Positions 26,291-35,732 are shown, counted from the first letter of the stretch. The stretch: DNA of 64,000 nt from Brevundimonas sp. UBA6550 (GCF_002434505.1 NZ_DJKE01000002.1:1-64000); one strand, 5' to 3'. Notes: a model not told the origin generated them from the sequence alone. Made by a program: numbers and translations.

Positions 26291-27759
26291 GCGCCCTGTT
26301 CGACCGGATCGCCGCGCGGCTGAACCTGTCGCCCGAACAGGCGGCCCTGTGGCGCGAACGCCTGACGCCGCGCGCGCCCGACGGCCTGTCGGCGCGGCTG
26401 CTGCTGCTGACGGCGGCCTTCACCCTGGCGGTGGAGGCGTTGATCATGGGGCCGAACCTGGCCGCCTTCCACGAGCGCTGGCTGCGCGACCGGCTGCAGG
26501 CCGCCGAACTGGCCTCGGTCGGGGTCGAGGCCCTGCCCTATAGTGCGGTGGAGGACGACACGGCGGCCGAGCTGATGCGGATCGGCGGGGTCCAGGCCGT
26601 GGCCCTGACCGAACAGGGGGTGCGGCGGCTGCTGCTGCAGGCCCCCAACCTGCCGCGCGCCCCCGAACTGATCGACCTGCGCCAGCAGGACAGCTGGGCG
26701 CGGCTGACCGACCCCTGGCGCACCCTGTTCGGCCACCCCGACCGTTCGCTGCGGGTCCAGGCCAAGCCGCGCTATCGCTCGGGCGACTTCATCGAGATCG
26801 TCACCCCGGCCCAGCCGCTGAAGCTGGAGCTGAAGGCGTTTCTGCTGAACAGTCTTCTGGTGTCGCTGCTGATCTCGGCGACGGCGGGGGCGCTTCTCTA
26901 TGGCGGTCTGGCGCTTCTGGTGCTGCGTCCCTTGCGGCGCGTGACCCGGTCGATGGAGCGGTTCGCCGCCGACCCCGAAAGCGAGGCCGAGGCCCCGTCC
27001 GACCGGCACGACGAGATCGGCCGGGTCGAGCGCGAACTGAGCCGGATGCAGGAGGAGGTGCGCCATTCCCTGCGTTCTCGCGCGCGTCTGGTGGCGCTGG
27101 GCGAGGCGGTGGCCAAGATCAACCACGACCTGCGCAATATGCTGACCTCGGCCCAGATGGCGTCGGACCGACTGGCGTCGTCGGCCGACCCCCAGGTCGC
27201 CAAGGCCCTGCCTAGGCTGGAGCGCGCCCTCAGCCGCGCCGCCAGCCTGTCGCGCAACGTCCTGGAATACGGCAAGAGCGAGGAGCCCGCACCGCAGAAG
27301 ACCCGCGTCGTCCTGACCAAGGCCCTGACCCTGGCGGCCGAGGACGCCGGGCTGGATCCCGACGGCGTGCGCCTGGTCAAACAGTTGCCGGCCCGGTTCG
27401 CGGTGGAGGCCGACCCGGACCAGCTGTATCGCATCCTGGTCAATCTGATGCGCAACGCCCGTCAGGCCATCGAGGCCGATCCGGGCCGTCCGCCCGAGCG
27501 ACGCGGCCGGGGGGCCATCACCGTCAGCGCCTTCGGCGACGACGGCTTCTGCGTGGTCCGCATCGCCGACGACGGGCCGGGCATTCCGCCGCGCCTGGCC
27601 GAACGCCTGTTCGAACCCTTCGTCAGCTCCAAGACCTCTGACGGCACGGGCCTGGGCCTGACCATCTCGCGCGAACTGGCGGCCCTGCACGGCGGCGACC
27701 TGAGACTGGTCGAGGCGGATGGGGCAGGCGCCGTCTTCGAACTGCGCCTGCCGTCCTGA
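26287..27759 (+). CDS. Membrane sensor histidine kinase
   Basis: This 490-residue protein has a first membrane helix at about 38-58, an extracytoplasmic sensor region to about 185 and a second helix at about 190-215. A HAMP-like linker (LRPLRRVTRSMERFA), the phosphoacceptor motif INHDLRNMLTSAQ and an HATPase domain follow (N-box LVNLMRNARQAI, G1 ADDGPGIP, G2 GTGLGLTI). The H-D-L-R-N box is like that of NtrB or tricarboxylate-sensing kinases. No response regulator is adjacent. It is coupled to the TVP38 gene by an ATGA overlap. Confidence 0.9.
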   Translation: MSALFDRIAARLNLSPEQAALWRERLTPRAPDGLSARLLLLTAAFTLAVEALIMGPNLAAFHERWLRDRLQAAELASVGVEALPYSAVEDDTAAELMRIGGVQAVALTEQGVRRLLLQAPNLPRAPELIDLRQQDSWARLTDPWRTLFGHPDRSLRVQAKPRYRSGDFIEIVTPAQPLKLELKAFLLNSLLVSLLISATAGALLYGGLALLVLRPLRRVTRSMERFAADPESEAEAPSDRHDEIGRVERELSRMQEEVRHSLRSRARLVALGEAVAKINHDLRNMLTSAQMASDRLASSADPQVAKALPRLERALSRAASLSRNVLEYGKSEEPAPQKTRVVLTKALTLAAEDAGLDPDGVRLVKQLPARFAVEADPDQLYRILVNLMRNARQAIEADPGRPPERRGRGAITVSAFGDDGFCVVRIADDGPGIPPRLAERLFEPFVSSKTSDGTGLGLTISRELAALHGGDLRLVEADGAGAVFELRLPS

Positions 27760-27766
27760 TCGTTCG

Positions 27767-28858
27767 TCAGGCGGCCTTCAACGTGGCCATGTCGATGACG
27801 TAGCGATAGCGCACCTCGCCGTTCTCGACCCTGGTGAAGGCGTCGTTGATGTCGGCGATGTCGATGATCTCGACCTCGGGCGCGATGCCCTTGTCGGCGC
27901 AGAAGTCCAGCACGTCCTGGGTCTCCTGCAGATTGCCGATCAGCGACCCGCCCACCGTCTGGCGCTTGAACGCCAGCTTGGAGTTGTCCACGCCGTCCAC
28001 GACATCCAGATTGCCCACCACGACGAAAGCCGCGTCACGTTTCATCAGATCCAGCAGGGCGCCGATCTCATGCTTCTCGGGCACGGTGGACAGGATGAAG
28101 TCGAACGCGCCGGCCAGCGGGGCTAGGGCGGTCTTGTCCGTCTCGACATAGGCCGCGTCGGCGCCCAGCGCCTTGGCCTGTTCGATCTTCTCGGGCGTGG
28201 AGGTCAGCACCGTCACCTCGCAGCCCAGACCCTTGGCCAGTTTCGCCGCCATGTGGCCCAGCCCCCCGAAGCCCAGCACCGCCACCTTGTCGCCGGCCTT
28301 GACGCCCCAGTGTTTCAGCGGCGACCAGGTGGTGACGCCGGCGCACAGGATCGGCGCGGCGGCCTTGGGGTCCAGGCCCTCGGGGATGCGCAGCACGAAA
28401 TCCTCGGGCACGACCACCACATCGGAATAGCCGCCGAAGGTGTTGTCGCGGCCATAGGTGTTGCGGCCGTCCTCGGTTTCCGACGCCGGCGTCATCGGCC
28501 CGTTATAGGTGGCCAGCCAGCCGTTTGGCCCTTCGCAATAGTTCTGATCCCCGGCGCCGCACGGCGCGCAGGACCGGCAGCTGTCGATCATGCAGCCGAC
28601 GCCGACCAGATCGCCTTCCTTGAAGCGCGAGGTCTCCGCCCCCGCCGACGTCACCCGCCCGACGATCTCGTGGCCGGGGACGCACGGATAGACGGTGTTG
28701 GCCCACTCGTTCTTCACCTGGTGAATGTCGGAGTGACAGACCCCGGCGTACAGCACCTCGATCACCAGTTCGTTGGGCTTGGGATCGTCGCGCTCGAACG
28801 TCATCCGCTCGAGCTTGGACAGGGCGGTCTTTGCGCCGTAACCGGTTGATTGGAACAT
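27767..28858 (-). CDS. Zinc-dependent NAD(P) alcohol dehydrogenase (YahK/CAD-like)
   Basis: This 363-residue medium-chain dehydrogenase has catalytic-zinc residues in YAGVCHSDIHQV and PGHEIVGRV. The structural-zinc cysteines lie in CRSCAPCGAGDQNYC and the Rossmann motif is VLGFGGLGHMAAKLAK. The pattern fits the YahK/cinnamyl-alcohol group of broad aldehyde reductases, usually NADPH-linked. A small unrecognised gene lies 65 bp upstream on the same strand and could be co-transcribed. It converges with the histidine kinase gene, leaving 7 bp. Confidence 0.93.
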   Translation of the reverse strand: MFQSTGYGAKTALSKLERMTFERDDPKPNELVIEVLYAGVCHSDIHQVKNEWANTVYPCVPGHEIVGRVTSAGAETSRFKEGDLVGVGCMIDSCRSCAPCGAGDQNYCEGPNGWLATYNGPMTPASETEDGRNTYGRDNTFGGYSDVVVVPEDFVLRIPEGLDPKAAAPILCAGVTTWSPLKHWGVKAGDKVAVLGFGGLGHMAAKLAKGLGCEVTVLTSTPEKIEQAKALGADAAYVETDKTALAPLAGAFDFILSTVPEKHEIGALLDLMKRDAAFVVVGNLDVVDGVDNSKLAFKRQTVGGSLIGNLQETQDVLDFCADKGIAPEVEIIDIADINDAFTRVENGEVRYRYVIDMATLKAA

Positions 28859-28923
28859 GGAAGTCTCCAGGGTGCAGGGGATAATCCTGCAATCCCCCGG
28901 CGCCGCGGATGTTCCCGCCCGGC

Positions 28924-29187
28924 CTATTCCAGTCCGTCGTCGGACACGACGAAGGCGCGGTTCTCGGCCTTGGCCTGGGCGGCCAGTTCGTCCTGCACCA
29001 GATGCCAGCGCCGCAGCCGCTCGTAGTCGATGGCGTGTTCCGGCGAGGCGTCCAGCCAGTGGCGGAAATCCTCGATCTGCAGCCGGGCGTCGGCCGCCGC
29101 CGGATCCGGCAGGGCCGGCACATTGGGCAGCTGGCGCGCGACTTCGGCGGGAATGGGGAAGTCGCCGGACGAGGTGCTCAGGATCAT
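28924..29187 (-). CDS. Small hypothetical protein
   Basis: This acidic protein of 87 residues has no signal peptide or membrane segment. It starts MILSTSSGDFPIPAEVARQL and contains an internal helix-rich part (FRHWLDASPEHAIDYERLRR). I do not recognise the family. The frame is open to 29301, but the ATG at 29187 removes an Arg-rich stretch of non-coding character. It lies upstream of the alcohol dehydrogenase on the same strand, which is the only hint of context. Confidence 0.6.
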   Translation of the reverse strand: MILSTSSGDFPIPAEVARQLPNVPALPDPAAADARLQIEDFRHWLDASPEHAIDYERLRRWHLVQDELAAQAKAENRAFVVSDDGLE

Positions 29188-29340
29188 GCGTCGTCTCTGA
29201 TCGGATGTCGGAAGGGCTCTGGACCGACCATGCCGCGAAGCTGCACCGCGCGCCACCTTTTCGTGCGTGCGGCGTTGTCCCATCAGACAGGATATGGCCA
29301 AGCTGTATGCCGCAGCGGCCTTCCATCAAGGAGTAGATCG

Positions 29341-29853
29341 ATGACCCTTCGCCCCTCGCTTCTGGTTCTGGCCCTGGCGCTCGCGGCGTCGCCGGCGGTC
29401 GCCCAAAGCGCGCCCCAGACGGCGCCCCAAAGCGCGTCCCAGACCCGGCCCTATGACGGCCCCGACGCCTATCGCGATCAGCGCGCCCTGCCTGATCCGG
29501 CCGATCGCGACGCCCTGCTGAAGGCGCGCGGCGAGGCCTATCATCGCGCCGGCGACGACAAGCAGACCGAGGAGGAGCTGCGCGCCACCCGCGCCCTGAA
29601 CGACGAAATCGCGGCGCAGAACGCCCTGGCCGACAAGGCCGACGCCGACGCCCGCCTGGACTACGACGCCGCCCTGGCGCGTCACGAGATCGCCGTCCGC
29701 CAAGGCGAGGAGCAGGCTCGCGCCGCCGCCGAGGCGACCCGCGCCGCCCAGGACCAGTACGACCGCGACTATGCCGCCTGGCGCGAACAGGTCCGCCTGT
29801 GCCAGTCGGGCGTCCGCGCGGCCTGCGGCACGCCGGTCGGACCGGCGCGCTAG
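29341..29853 (+). CDS. Secreted coiled-coil hypothetical protein
   Basis: This 170-residue protein has a clear signal peptide (cleavage after PAVAQS), a Gln/Ser/Pro-rich linker and a long Ala/Glu/Asp/Arg-rich helical region (about 60-155) of coiled-coil type. Two Cys near the C-terminus (CQSGVRAACG) could form a disulfide in the periplasm. A good ribosome-binding site (AAGGAG) precedes the ATG. The family is not recognised. It is divergent from the small gene at 28924. Confidence 0.75.
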   Translation: MTLRPSLLVLALALAASPAVAQSAPQTAPQSASQTRPYDGPDAYRDQRALPDPADRDALLKARGEAYHRAGDDKQTEEELRATRALNDEIAAQNALADKADADARLDYDAALARHEIAVRQGEEQARAAAEATRAAQDQYDRDYAAWREQVRLCQSGVRAACGTPVGPAR

Positions 29854-29958
29854 GGGCTACGCCTCAGGCGTTCGACGAAGCTTCGGTGATCGGGTCGTCG
29901 TCGATCCGGGGGCGCGGCCGCTTCGACCGGCCCGGCGGTGCCCGAAAGACGACGGGTG

Positions 29959-31008
29959 TCAGCCCGCGACCAGGCTCATGTCGCGCCGGGCCATCATGCG
30001 GTCGAACTCGGTCCACACGCCGTCGGCGCCGTGCCAGTTTCCTTGCGTCGCCGCCTTGGAATATTCGGTGGCGCGGGCCTCGAAGAAGTTGGCGTGTTCG
30101 ACCCCCGACAACAGCGACTGCAGCCACGGCAGCGGGTTCTCCGTCACCCCATAGACTTCCGGCAGCTTCAACTGGCGCAGGCGCCAGTCGGCGATGAAGC
30201 GGATGTATTGTTTGATGTCGTCCGGCGTCATGCCCTGGACCGAGCCCATCTCGAAGGCCAGGTCGATGAACTTGTCCTCCATGTTCACCACCGTCTTGCA
30301 GCAGTCGACGATGTCGTCGGCGACGGTCTTGGTGACGGCGCCCGTCTCCTTGTTGAAGGCGTGATACAGCTTGATGATGCCTTCGCAGTGCAGGCTCTCG
30401 TCGCGCACCGACCAGGAAACGATCTGGCCCATGCCCTTCATCTTGTTCTGGCGGGGGAAGTTCATCAGCATGGCGAACGACGCGAACAGCTGAACGCCTT
30501 CCGAGAAGCCGCCGAACATGGCCAGGGTGCGGCAGATGTCGGCGTCGGAATCGACCCCGAACTGGCCCATATAGTCGTGCTTGTCCCGCATGGCTTCGTA
30601 TTCCATGAAGGCGCCGAACTCGCTCTCGGGCATGCCGATGGTTTCGAGCAGCAGGGCGTAGGCCGCGATATGGATCGTCTCCATATTGCCGAAGGCGGCC
30701 AGCATCATCTTCACCTCGGTCGGTTTGAAGACCCGGCCGTAGCGTTCCATGTAGTTGTCCTGAACCTCGATGTCCGCCTGGGTGAAGAAGCGGAAGATCT
30801 GGGTCAGCAGATTGCGTTCGTTGTCGTTCAGGGTCGAGGCCCAGTCCTTGACGTCCTCGCCCAGCGGCACCTCTTCGGGCATCCAGTGGACCTGCTGCTG
30901 CTTCTTCCACATGTCGAACGCCCACGGATAGCGGAACGGCTTGTAGGCGGCGGACGGGGTCAAAAGACCGGCGCGGTCGGGATGGATGATCGGGGTGATG
31001 GCGTTCAT
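29959..31008 (-). CDS. nrdB: Class I ribonucleoside-diphosphate reductase, beta subunit
   Basis: This 349-residue radical-carrying subunit partners NrdA. Metal ligands and radical surroundings are visible in TQADIEVQDNYME, ETIGMPESEFGAF with the following E and H ligands in HIAAYALLLE, and RDESLHCEGIIKLYHA. The ATG at 31008 (MNAITPIIHPDRAGLL) is preferred; the 43-codon upstream extension overlaps promoter-like DNA. No ATP-cone is present here either. The gene stands alone, 16 kb from nrdA. One NrdR-like box is 105 bp upstream. The 105 bp between it and the 29341 gene show no convincing terminator. Confidence 0.95.
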   Translation of the reverse strand: MNAITPIIHPDRAGLLTPSAAYKPFRYPWAFDMWKKQQQVHWMPEEVPLGEDVKDWASTLNDNERNLLTQIFRFFTQADIEVQDNYMERYGRVFKPTEVKMMLAAFGNMETIHIAAYALLLETIGMPESEFGAFMEYEAMRDKHDYMGQFGVDSDADICRTLAMFGGFSEGVQLFASFAMLMNFPRQNKMKGMGQIVSWSVRDESLHCEGIIKLYHAFNKETGAVTKTVADDIVDCCKTVVNMEDKFIDLAFEMGSVQGMTPDDIKQYIRFIADWRLRQLKLPEVYGVTENPLPWLQSLLSGVEHANFFEARATEYSKAATQGNWHGADGVWTEFDRMMARRDMSLVAG

Positions 31009-31112
31009 CGAACTGGACCTGAGAGCGATTCCGAATACGCATTCACCATGCGACTCATCCTGTTCGGCGCCAAGCCGAAATTGGTCTATGTTGCGATCAC
31101 ATTTCGTTCGAC

Positions 31113-31128
31113 CCGCTACATATAGTAG
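31113..31128 (-). promoter_or_regulatory. NrdR-like box upstream of nrdB
   Basis: Read on the minus strand, CTACTATATGTAGCGG matches about 11 of 16 positions of the NrdR consensus and shares its CTATATGTnG core with box 2 of nrdA. I could not find a convincing second box about 31 bp away, so the support is weaker than at nrdA. Confidence 0.4.
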
Positions 31129-31161
31129 ATTGGTCACAGCAAACTGGGGAGGGACCTGGGG

Positions 31162-31815
31162 ATGAAATATCGCATCTACGGCGCGGCCGGTTCCGGCTCA
31201 GTCCCGGTCGAGGCGGCGCTGACCCTGATCGGCGCGCCCTATGAAGTGGTCGTGGACGCCCCCACCTGGGAAGGCGATCACCAGCGCGACCGCGTGGCGC
31301 CCGTCAATCCGATGCGCCAGTTGCCGGCCGTCATCGCGCCGGACGGCGAGACGATGACCGAGAGCGCGGCCATACTGATCTGGCTGGCCGAGCGGCATCC
31401 GCAGACCGGACTGGCGCCGGCGGCGGGCGATCCGGGCCGGGGTCAGTTCCTGCGCTGGATGACCTTCATCCCCGCGTCGATCTATTCGATGTACTGGGTG
31501 CGCGACGTTCCCGCGCGGCTGGCGGGCGACGATCCCGAGGATCAGGCGCGCATTCTGGAGCGGACGGAGGATCGGATCGCCGAATGCTGGCGGACGATGG
31601 AGGGCCAGTTGTCGCCCGGCCGGTTCCTGCTGGGCGACCGGATGACGATGCTGGACCTCTATGTGACCGTGGTCAGCCGCTGGCGGCCGATGCGGCGGCG
31701 CTTCTATATCGAGGCGCCGCGAATGGCCGAGGTGGTCCGGCGGATCGACGCCCTGCCCGAACTGGCCGACTTCTGGGCCACGCGCTATCCGTTCGAGGAC
31801 GGCTGGGAAGGCTGA
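31162..31815 (+). CDS. Glutathione S-transferase family protein
   Basis: This 217-residue cytosolic protein has a thioredoxin-fold N-domain: MKYRIYGAAGSGSVPVEAAL, the cis-Pro segment MRQLPAVIAPDGETMTESAA and ILIWLAERHP. An all-helical C-domain follows, with the capping motif FLLGDRMTMLDLYVTVV (Asp N-cap). The likely catalytic residue is the Ser or Ala-Gly turn near residues 9-13, so it is probably a Beta- or Theta-like class. The substrate is not readable. GGGAGG precedes the ATG. Confidence 0.88.
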   Translation: MKYRIYGAAGSGSVPVEAALTLIGAPYEVVVDAPTWEGDHQRDRVAPVNPMRQLPAVIAPDGETMTESAAILIWLAERHPQTGLAPAAGDPGRGQFLRWMTFIPASIYSMYWVRDVPARLAGDDPEDQARILERTEDRIAECWRTMEGQLSPGRFLLGDRMTMLDLYVTVVSRWRPMRRRFYIEAPRMAEVVRRIDALPELADFWATRYPFEDGWEG

Positions 31816-31819
31816 GGCG

Positions 31820-33958
31820 TCAAGCGGCCCGCGCCGCATCCGCCCGCTTGGAGACCGTGTCGAACACCGCCTCGATGGCGGCGTAGAGCTTGGCCTGGGT
31901 GACGGGCTTGGCCAGATGGCCGTCCATGCCGGCCGCGAGGCATCGGGCCGCATCCTCGGGCATGGCCTCGGCGGTCACCGCCAGAACGGGCACGTCGCAG
32001 GTCGGAGCATCCATGGAGCGCAAGGCGCGGGTGGCGGCCAGCCCATCCATCACCGGCATCCGCACATCCATCAGCACCAGGTCGAAAGACTGCGCCTTGA
32101 GCGCCTCCAAGGCCTGCTCCCCATCGCCGGCCTCGGCCGTTTCGCAGTCCGCCGCCTGGAGCATGATCCGCAACAGGTCGCGATTGGCGGGATGGTCGTC
32201 GACGATCAGAACCCGTGTGCGCCGGCTGTGGAGCGGCTCCATCGCCTCCTCCTCCTCCGTGGCGACGCTCGGCGCCGGCACGGTCAGGGTGATGGTCGAA
32301 CCCTGCCAAAGGACGCTTTCAACCGTCACGGTCCCGCCTAGACAATTGATATGGGTCTTGGCGAGGGCCAGTCCCACGCCGGCCCCTTCATGAGCGCGAC
32401 TGGTCGTGGCGTCGGCCTGTTCGAACAGACGGAACACCCCCGCGCGCGTCGCCTCGTCCATGCCGCAACCGGTATCGGACACGTCCAGGATCAGCCGGTC
32501 TTCCGTCCGGCGCACCGTCAGGCCCACCCGGCCGTGCGCCGTGAACTTGACCGCGTTCTGCGCCAGATGGTGCAGGGTCTGACGCAAGCGCCGGGCGTCG
32601 ATCAGGATGCGCCCCTCGGCTTCCGGCGCGATGCGGACGTCGAAGTCCAGCCCCTTGACCCTGGCCCACTCGCGGGCGGGTGCAACGGCGTCCTCGATGA
32701 TCTCTCGCAGGTCATTGACCCTGGGCGCAACCTCGACTCCGCCGCGCGACACCTCAAGCAGATCCTCGACCAGACGCAGCATGGCCTCGCCGCAGTGGCG
32801 AACGGCGTCGACCTGGCGCACGCCCTCGGCATCCAGGCTGGGGTTGCGCGACAGCAGGTCGGCGTAGCCGGTGACGCCGGTCAGGGGCGTACGCATCTCA
32901 TGGCTCATCATCGCCAGGAACCGGCTCTTCGCGGCGCGATCCGCTTCGGCGCGCCTTCGCGCGGCCAGGGCGACCTCGGTACGTGTCTTCAGACGCTCGA
33001 CCAACCGCCGCCGTTCGCTCGACAGGGTGGTGATGGGCAAGGCCGTGCCCAGCAGCGCCAGCAGAAACAGATGGAAGACGCCCATTTGCCGCATCGCGAC
33101 GGGAACGCCCTGCATCTCCGGCGTGGCCGCCAGTCTTGTCAAGGTGATCGGCCCATGCCCCGTCAGGGTCGCAGCGGCCGCCCAGACGGAGATCAGCATC
33201 ACCGCGCTCGCTGTCCAGGGCGGCGAAAGGCGAAAGGCCAGCAGGATCAGGGGCGGGAAGACCAGGAACAGCACCGGCGCCTGACTCTGGCTGAAGACGG
33301 CCGCCGTCAGACCCACGACCAGACCGGCCAGCAGCGCAATCTCGGGCAGACGCGCCACCCCGTCGGCGCGAAACCTGTGCTGGCGCGCCATCAGCAACAG
33401 AGAGGGGGCCACGATCAGCATGGCCAAGGCCTCCATCTCGAACAGATAACGCAGCCGATAGGCCAGGCCGCCAAAGGGGGTGTGCCCCATGACCAGGATC
33501 AGAAGGCCCGCAAGGCCCGTGCTGAGGGCGACGGCGGGGATCAGGGCCAGGGCGAACCGCAGCAGCCGACGCGGGCGGCGCATGTCCAGAGCCGCACCGC
33601 CGAAGCGACGCGCCAGAACGGTGGTGACAAGCACCTGGATCAGGTTGAACAGGGCGTTCCCCCACAGCGCCGCCCCTGCGTCGCCTCGCACCAGATTGCC
33701 CAGAAGGTTGAGGGCGACCGCCGCCCCCATCACCTGAACCGCCTGTTTCCGGGGCAACTGCAGCAAGGCCGCCACCAGCACGGCGTTGGCCGGCCATAGG
33801 ATGGTCACGGAAAAGGTCTGCGCCATCCAGAAACCGGCCAACTGGCAAACGGCGAACAGCGCCAGATAGGCCCAGGCGGGCGGGCCGGCGACACGGCCGG
33901 CTTCATGGCGAAACAGGCGCCACGGGACGGGTTTCATGAAGCGCGTCGTGCTGGTCAT
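31820..33958 (-). CDS. MASE1-type hybrid histidine kinase/response regulator
   Basis: In this 712-residue protein, eight or so hydrophobic segments (about 28-315) form a MASE1-like sensor with SVTILWPANAVLVAALLQLP. They are followed by a HisKA domain (MMSHEMRTPLTGVTGYADLL, phospho-His about 350), an HATPase domain (LAQNAVKFTAHG, DTGCGMDE, GAGVGLALAK) and a C-terminal receiver (VLIVDDHPANRD, phospho-Asp in LVLMDVRMPVMDG, conserved Lys in HLAKPVTQ). It should phosphorylate its own receiver and pass phosphate on through an Hpt protein encoded elsewhere. It converges on the GST gene with 5 bp between. Confidence 0.92.
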   Translation of the reverse strand: MTSTTRFMKPVPWRLFRHEAGRVAGPPAWAYLALFAVCQLAGFWMAQTFSVTILWPANAVLVAALLQLPRKQAVQVMGAAVALNLLGNLVRGDAGAALWGNALFNLIQVLVTTVLARRFGGAALDMRRPRRLLRFALALIPAVALSTGLAGLLILVMGHTPFGGLAYRLRYLFEMEALAMLIVAPSLLLMARQHRFRADGVARLPEIALLAGLVVGLTAAVFSQSQAPVLFLVFPPLILLAFRLSPPWTASAVMLISVWAAAATLTGHGPITLTRLAATPEMQGVPVAMRQMGVFHLFLLALLGTALPITTLSSERRRLVERLKTRTEVALAARRRAEADRAAKSRFLAMMSHEMRTPLTGVTGYADLLSRNPSLDAEGVRQVDAVRHCGEAMLRLVEDLLEVSRGGVEVAPRVNDLREIIEDAVAPAREWARVKGLDFDVRIAPEAEGRILIDARRLRQTLHHLAQNAVKFTAHGRVGLTVRRTEDRLILDVSDTGCGMDEATRAGVFRLFEQADATTSRAHEGAGVGLALAKTHINCLGGTVTVESVLWQGSTITLTVPAPSVATEEEEAMEPLHSRRTRVLIVDDHPANRDLLRIMLQAADCETAEAGDGEQALEALKAQSFDLVLMDVRMPVMDGLAATRALRSMDAPTCDVPVLAVTAEAMPEDAARCLAAGMDGHLAKPVTQAKLYAAIEAVFDTVSKRADAARAA

Positions 33959-34073
33959 GGAATGAGCATCGCACGCAGGTCTTAATGATCCCGGCGCCGT
34001 TGACTTAGGTATTTTCCCGGAACCGGGGCGGGTCGTCGTCGTTTCCCTGCCCTCGCCAGGGAGGGTGCAGCCG

Positions 34074-34862
34074 ATGTCCGACGTGATCGCCGAACCGACG
34101 TTCGAACCGCCGGCCGACGCCCTGGCCTTCTACGAGGAAAGCCTGCGCCTGCTGAAGGAAAGCGGCATCCCCTTCCTGCTGTCGGGCACCTATGCGGTGA
34201 CGGCCTATACCGGCATCCGCCGGCCGACCAAGGACCTGGATGTCTTCTGCAAGCCCGGCGACTATCCCCGCATCCTGGCCTTCTTCCAGAAGCACGGCTA
34301 CCGCACCGACGTCGAGGACGAGCGCTGGATCGCCAAGGTGTGGAAGGACGAGAAACACTTCTTCGACGTCATCTTCGCCATGTCGAACGGCACCATCGCC
34401 GTGTCCGACAGCTGGTTCAGCGAGGACCGGATCACCGTCTATGGCCATCAGGTCCAGATCACACCACCCACGGCCCTGATCCTGTCCAAGGTCTTCATCC
34501 AGGACCGCTATCGCTATGACGGCGCCGACGTGAACCACGTCATCCTGAAACAGTCCGACGCCATCGACTGGAAGAGCCTGCTGGACCAGATGGACCTGTA
34601 TTGGGAGGTTCTGGCGGCGCATCTGCTGAACTTCCGCTTCGCCTATCCGACCGAGCGCGACCGGGTCCCGCGCTGGCTGATGGAGGAGCTGGTCGAGCGG
34701 CTGACGGCCCAGATCGACCTGCCGGCGCCGCGCGTGAAGGTGTGTCGCGGCCGGCTGTTCAGCCCGCGCGACTATGTCGCCGACGTCGCCGAATGGGGCT
34801 TTGGCGACGTGGTCGGCAAGGGGCTGGAGGAACGCCACGATCCGGTCAATCTGGGCCACTGA
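34074..34862 (+). CDS. Nucleotidyltransferase-fold protein
   Basis: This 262-residue protein has the signature of the polymerase-beta-like nucleotidyltransferase fold. LLSGTYAVTAYTG (small G-S/T turn) is followed by RPTKDLDVFC with the D-x-D metal pair, and a third acidic residue lies in FFDVIFAM. This catalytic set looks intact. The rest (ITPPTALILSKVFIQDRY, DRVPRWLMEELVERL) is helical. The substrate, whether tRNA, protein or small molecule, is not identifiable. The ATG at 34074 has GGGAGG about 9 bases upstream. A metallophosphoesterase gene follows 14 bp downstream, so the two form an operon. Confidence 0.8.
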   Translation: MSDVIAEPTFEPPADALAFYEESLRLLKESGIPFLLSGTYAVTAYTGIRRPTKDLDVFCKPGDYPRILAFFQKHGYRTDVEDERWIAKVWKDEKHFFDVIFAMSNGTIAVSDSWFSEDRITVYGHQVQITPPTALILSKVFIQDRYRYDGADVNHVILKQSDAIDWKSLLDQMDLYWEVLAAHLLNFRFAYPTERDRVPRWLMEELVERLTAQIDLPAPRVKVCRGRLFSPRDYVADVAEWGFGDVVGKGLEERHDPVNLGH

Positions 34863-34876
34863 GAGGGAGAGCCGCC

Positions 34877-35650
34877 ATGACCGACGCGACCGTCGATCCC
34901 CAGACGCCCCAGCCCGGCCTGGAGCCCGGCCCGGCCAGGAAGATGCGCGTCGCCGCCGTCGGCGACCTGCACGTCGGGGAGACCAGCGAACGGCTTTATC
35001 GCGACCTGTTCGAGCGGGTGGCGGACGACGCCGACGTCTTGTGCCTGTGCGGCGACCTGACCAACTACGGCAAGACGCCCGAGGTGGAGCGCCTGCTGGA
35101 GGATCTGAAGCTCTGCACCATCCCCATGGTCGGCGTCCTGGGCAATCACGAACACGAATGCGGCCAGCCGGAGGAGGTCGAGCGGATGCTGACCGACGCC
35201 GGGGTCAAGATGCTGAACGGCGAGGCCTATGAGATCGACGGCGTGGGGTTTGCGGGCGGCAAGGGATTCGTCGGCGGCTTCGGCCGCTATATGCTGTCCT
35301 CGTTCGGCGAGGCCTCGATCAAGCGGTTCGTGCAGGAGGCGGTCGAGGACGCCAATCTGCTGGAAAACTCGATCCGCAAACTGCGCACCGAACGGTCGGT
35401 CGTGCTTTTGCACTATGCGCCCGTGGTCGAGACGGTGATGGGCGAACCGCCCGAGATTCACGCCTTCCTGGGGTCGTCGCGTTTGGCCGAGACCATCGAC
35501 CGCTATGACAACGTCAGTCTGGTGGTCCACGGCCACGCCCATCGCGGCGGGCCGGAGGGACGGACCAACCGGAGCGTTCCGGTCTATAATGTCGCCCTGC
35601 CGGTGCTGAGGACCCTGGGGGACACGCCCTATCGGGTCTTTGAAATCTGA
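34877..35650 (+). CDS. Calcineurin-like metallophosphoesterase
   Basis: This 257-residue enzyme has the full two-metal motif set: VGDLHVGE, CGDLTNYGK, LGNHEHE, LLHYAP and VHGHAHRG. No signal peptide is seen, so it acts in the cytoplasm. It resembles small calcineurin-type phosphodiesterases of the Icc or YfcE kind. Lying 14 bp behind a nucleotidyltransferase, it could remove the group the partner adds, but that is inference. GGGAGAG precedes the ATG. Confidence 0.9.
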   Translation: MTDATVDPQTPQPGLEPGPARKMRVAAVGDLHVGETSERLYRDLFERVADDADVLCLCGDLTNYGKTPEVERLLEDLKLCTIPMVGVLGNHEHECGQPEEVERMLTDAGVKMLNGEAYEIDGVGFAGGKGFVGGFGRYMLSSFGEASIKRFVQEAVEDANLLENSIRKLRTERSVVLLHYAPVVETVMGEPPEIHAFLGSSRLAETIDRYDNVSLVVHGHAHRGGPEGRTNRSVPVYNVALPVLRTLGDTPYRVFEI

Positions 35651-35732
35651 CGCTTGTGGTCCACGGTAAGCGCTCTCGGGCCTGACCACAGGCCCCTTGC
35701 GGCCGATATCGGCCTCGCCCCGGAGTTCTTGC

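Noticed and set aside
29864..29958. Possible small minus-strand gene after nrdB, ending in an acidic segment (RIDDDPITEASSNA)
   Set aside because: The frame is open, but I find no start codon outside nrdB and no ribosome-binding site; it is probably a shadow continuing out of nrdB.
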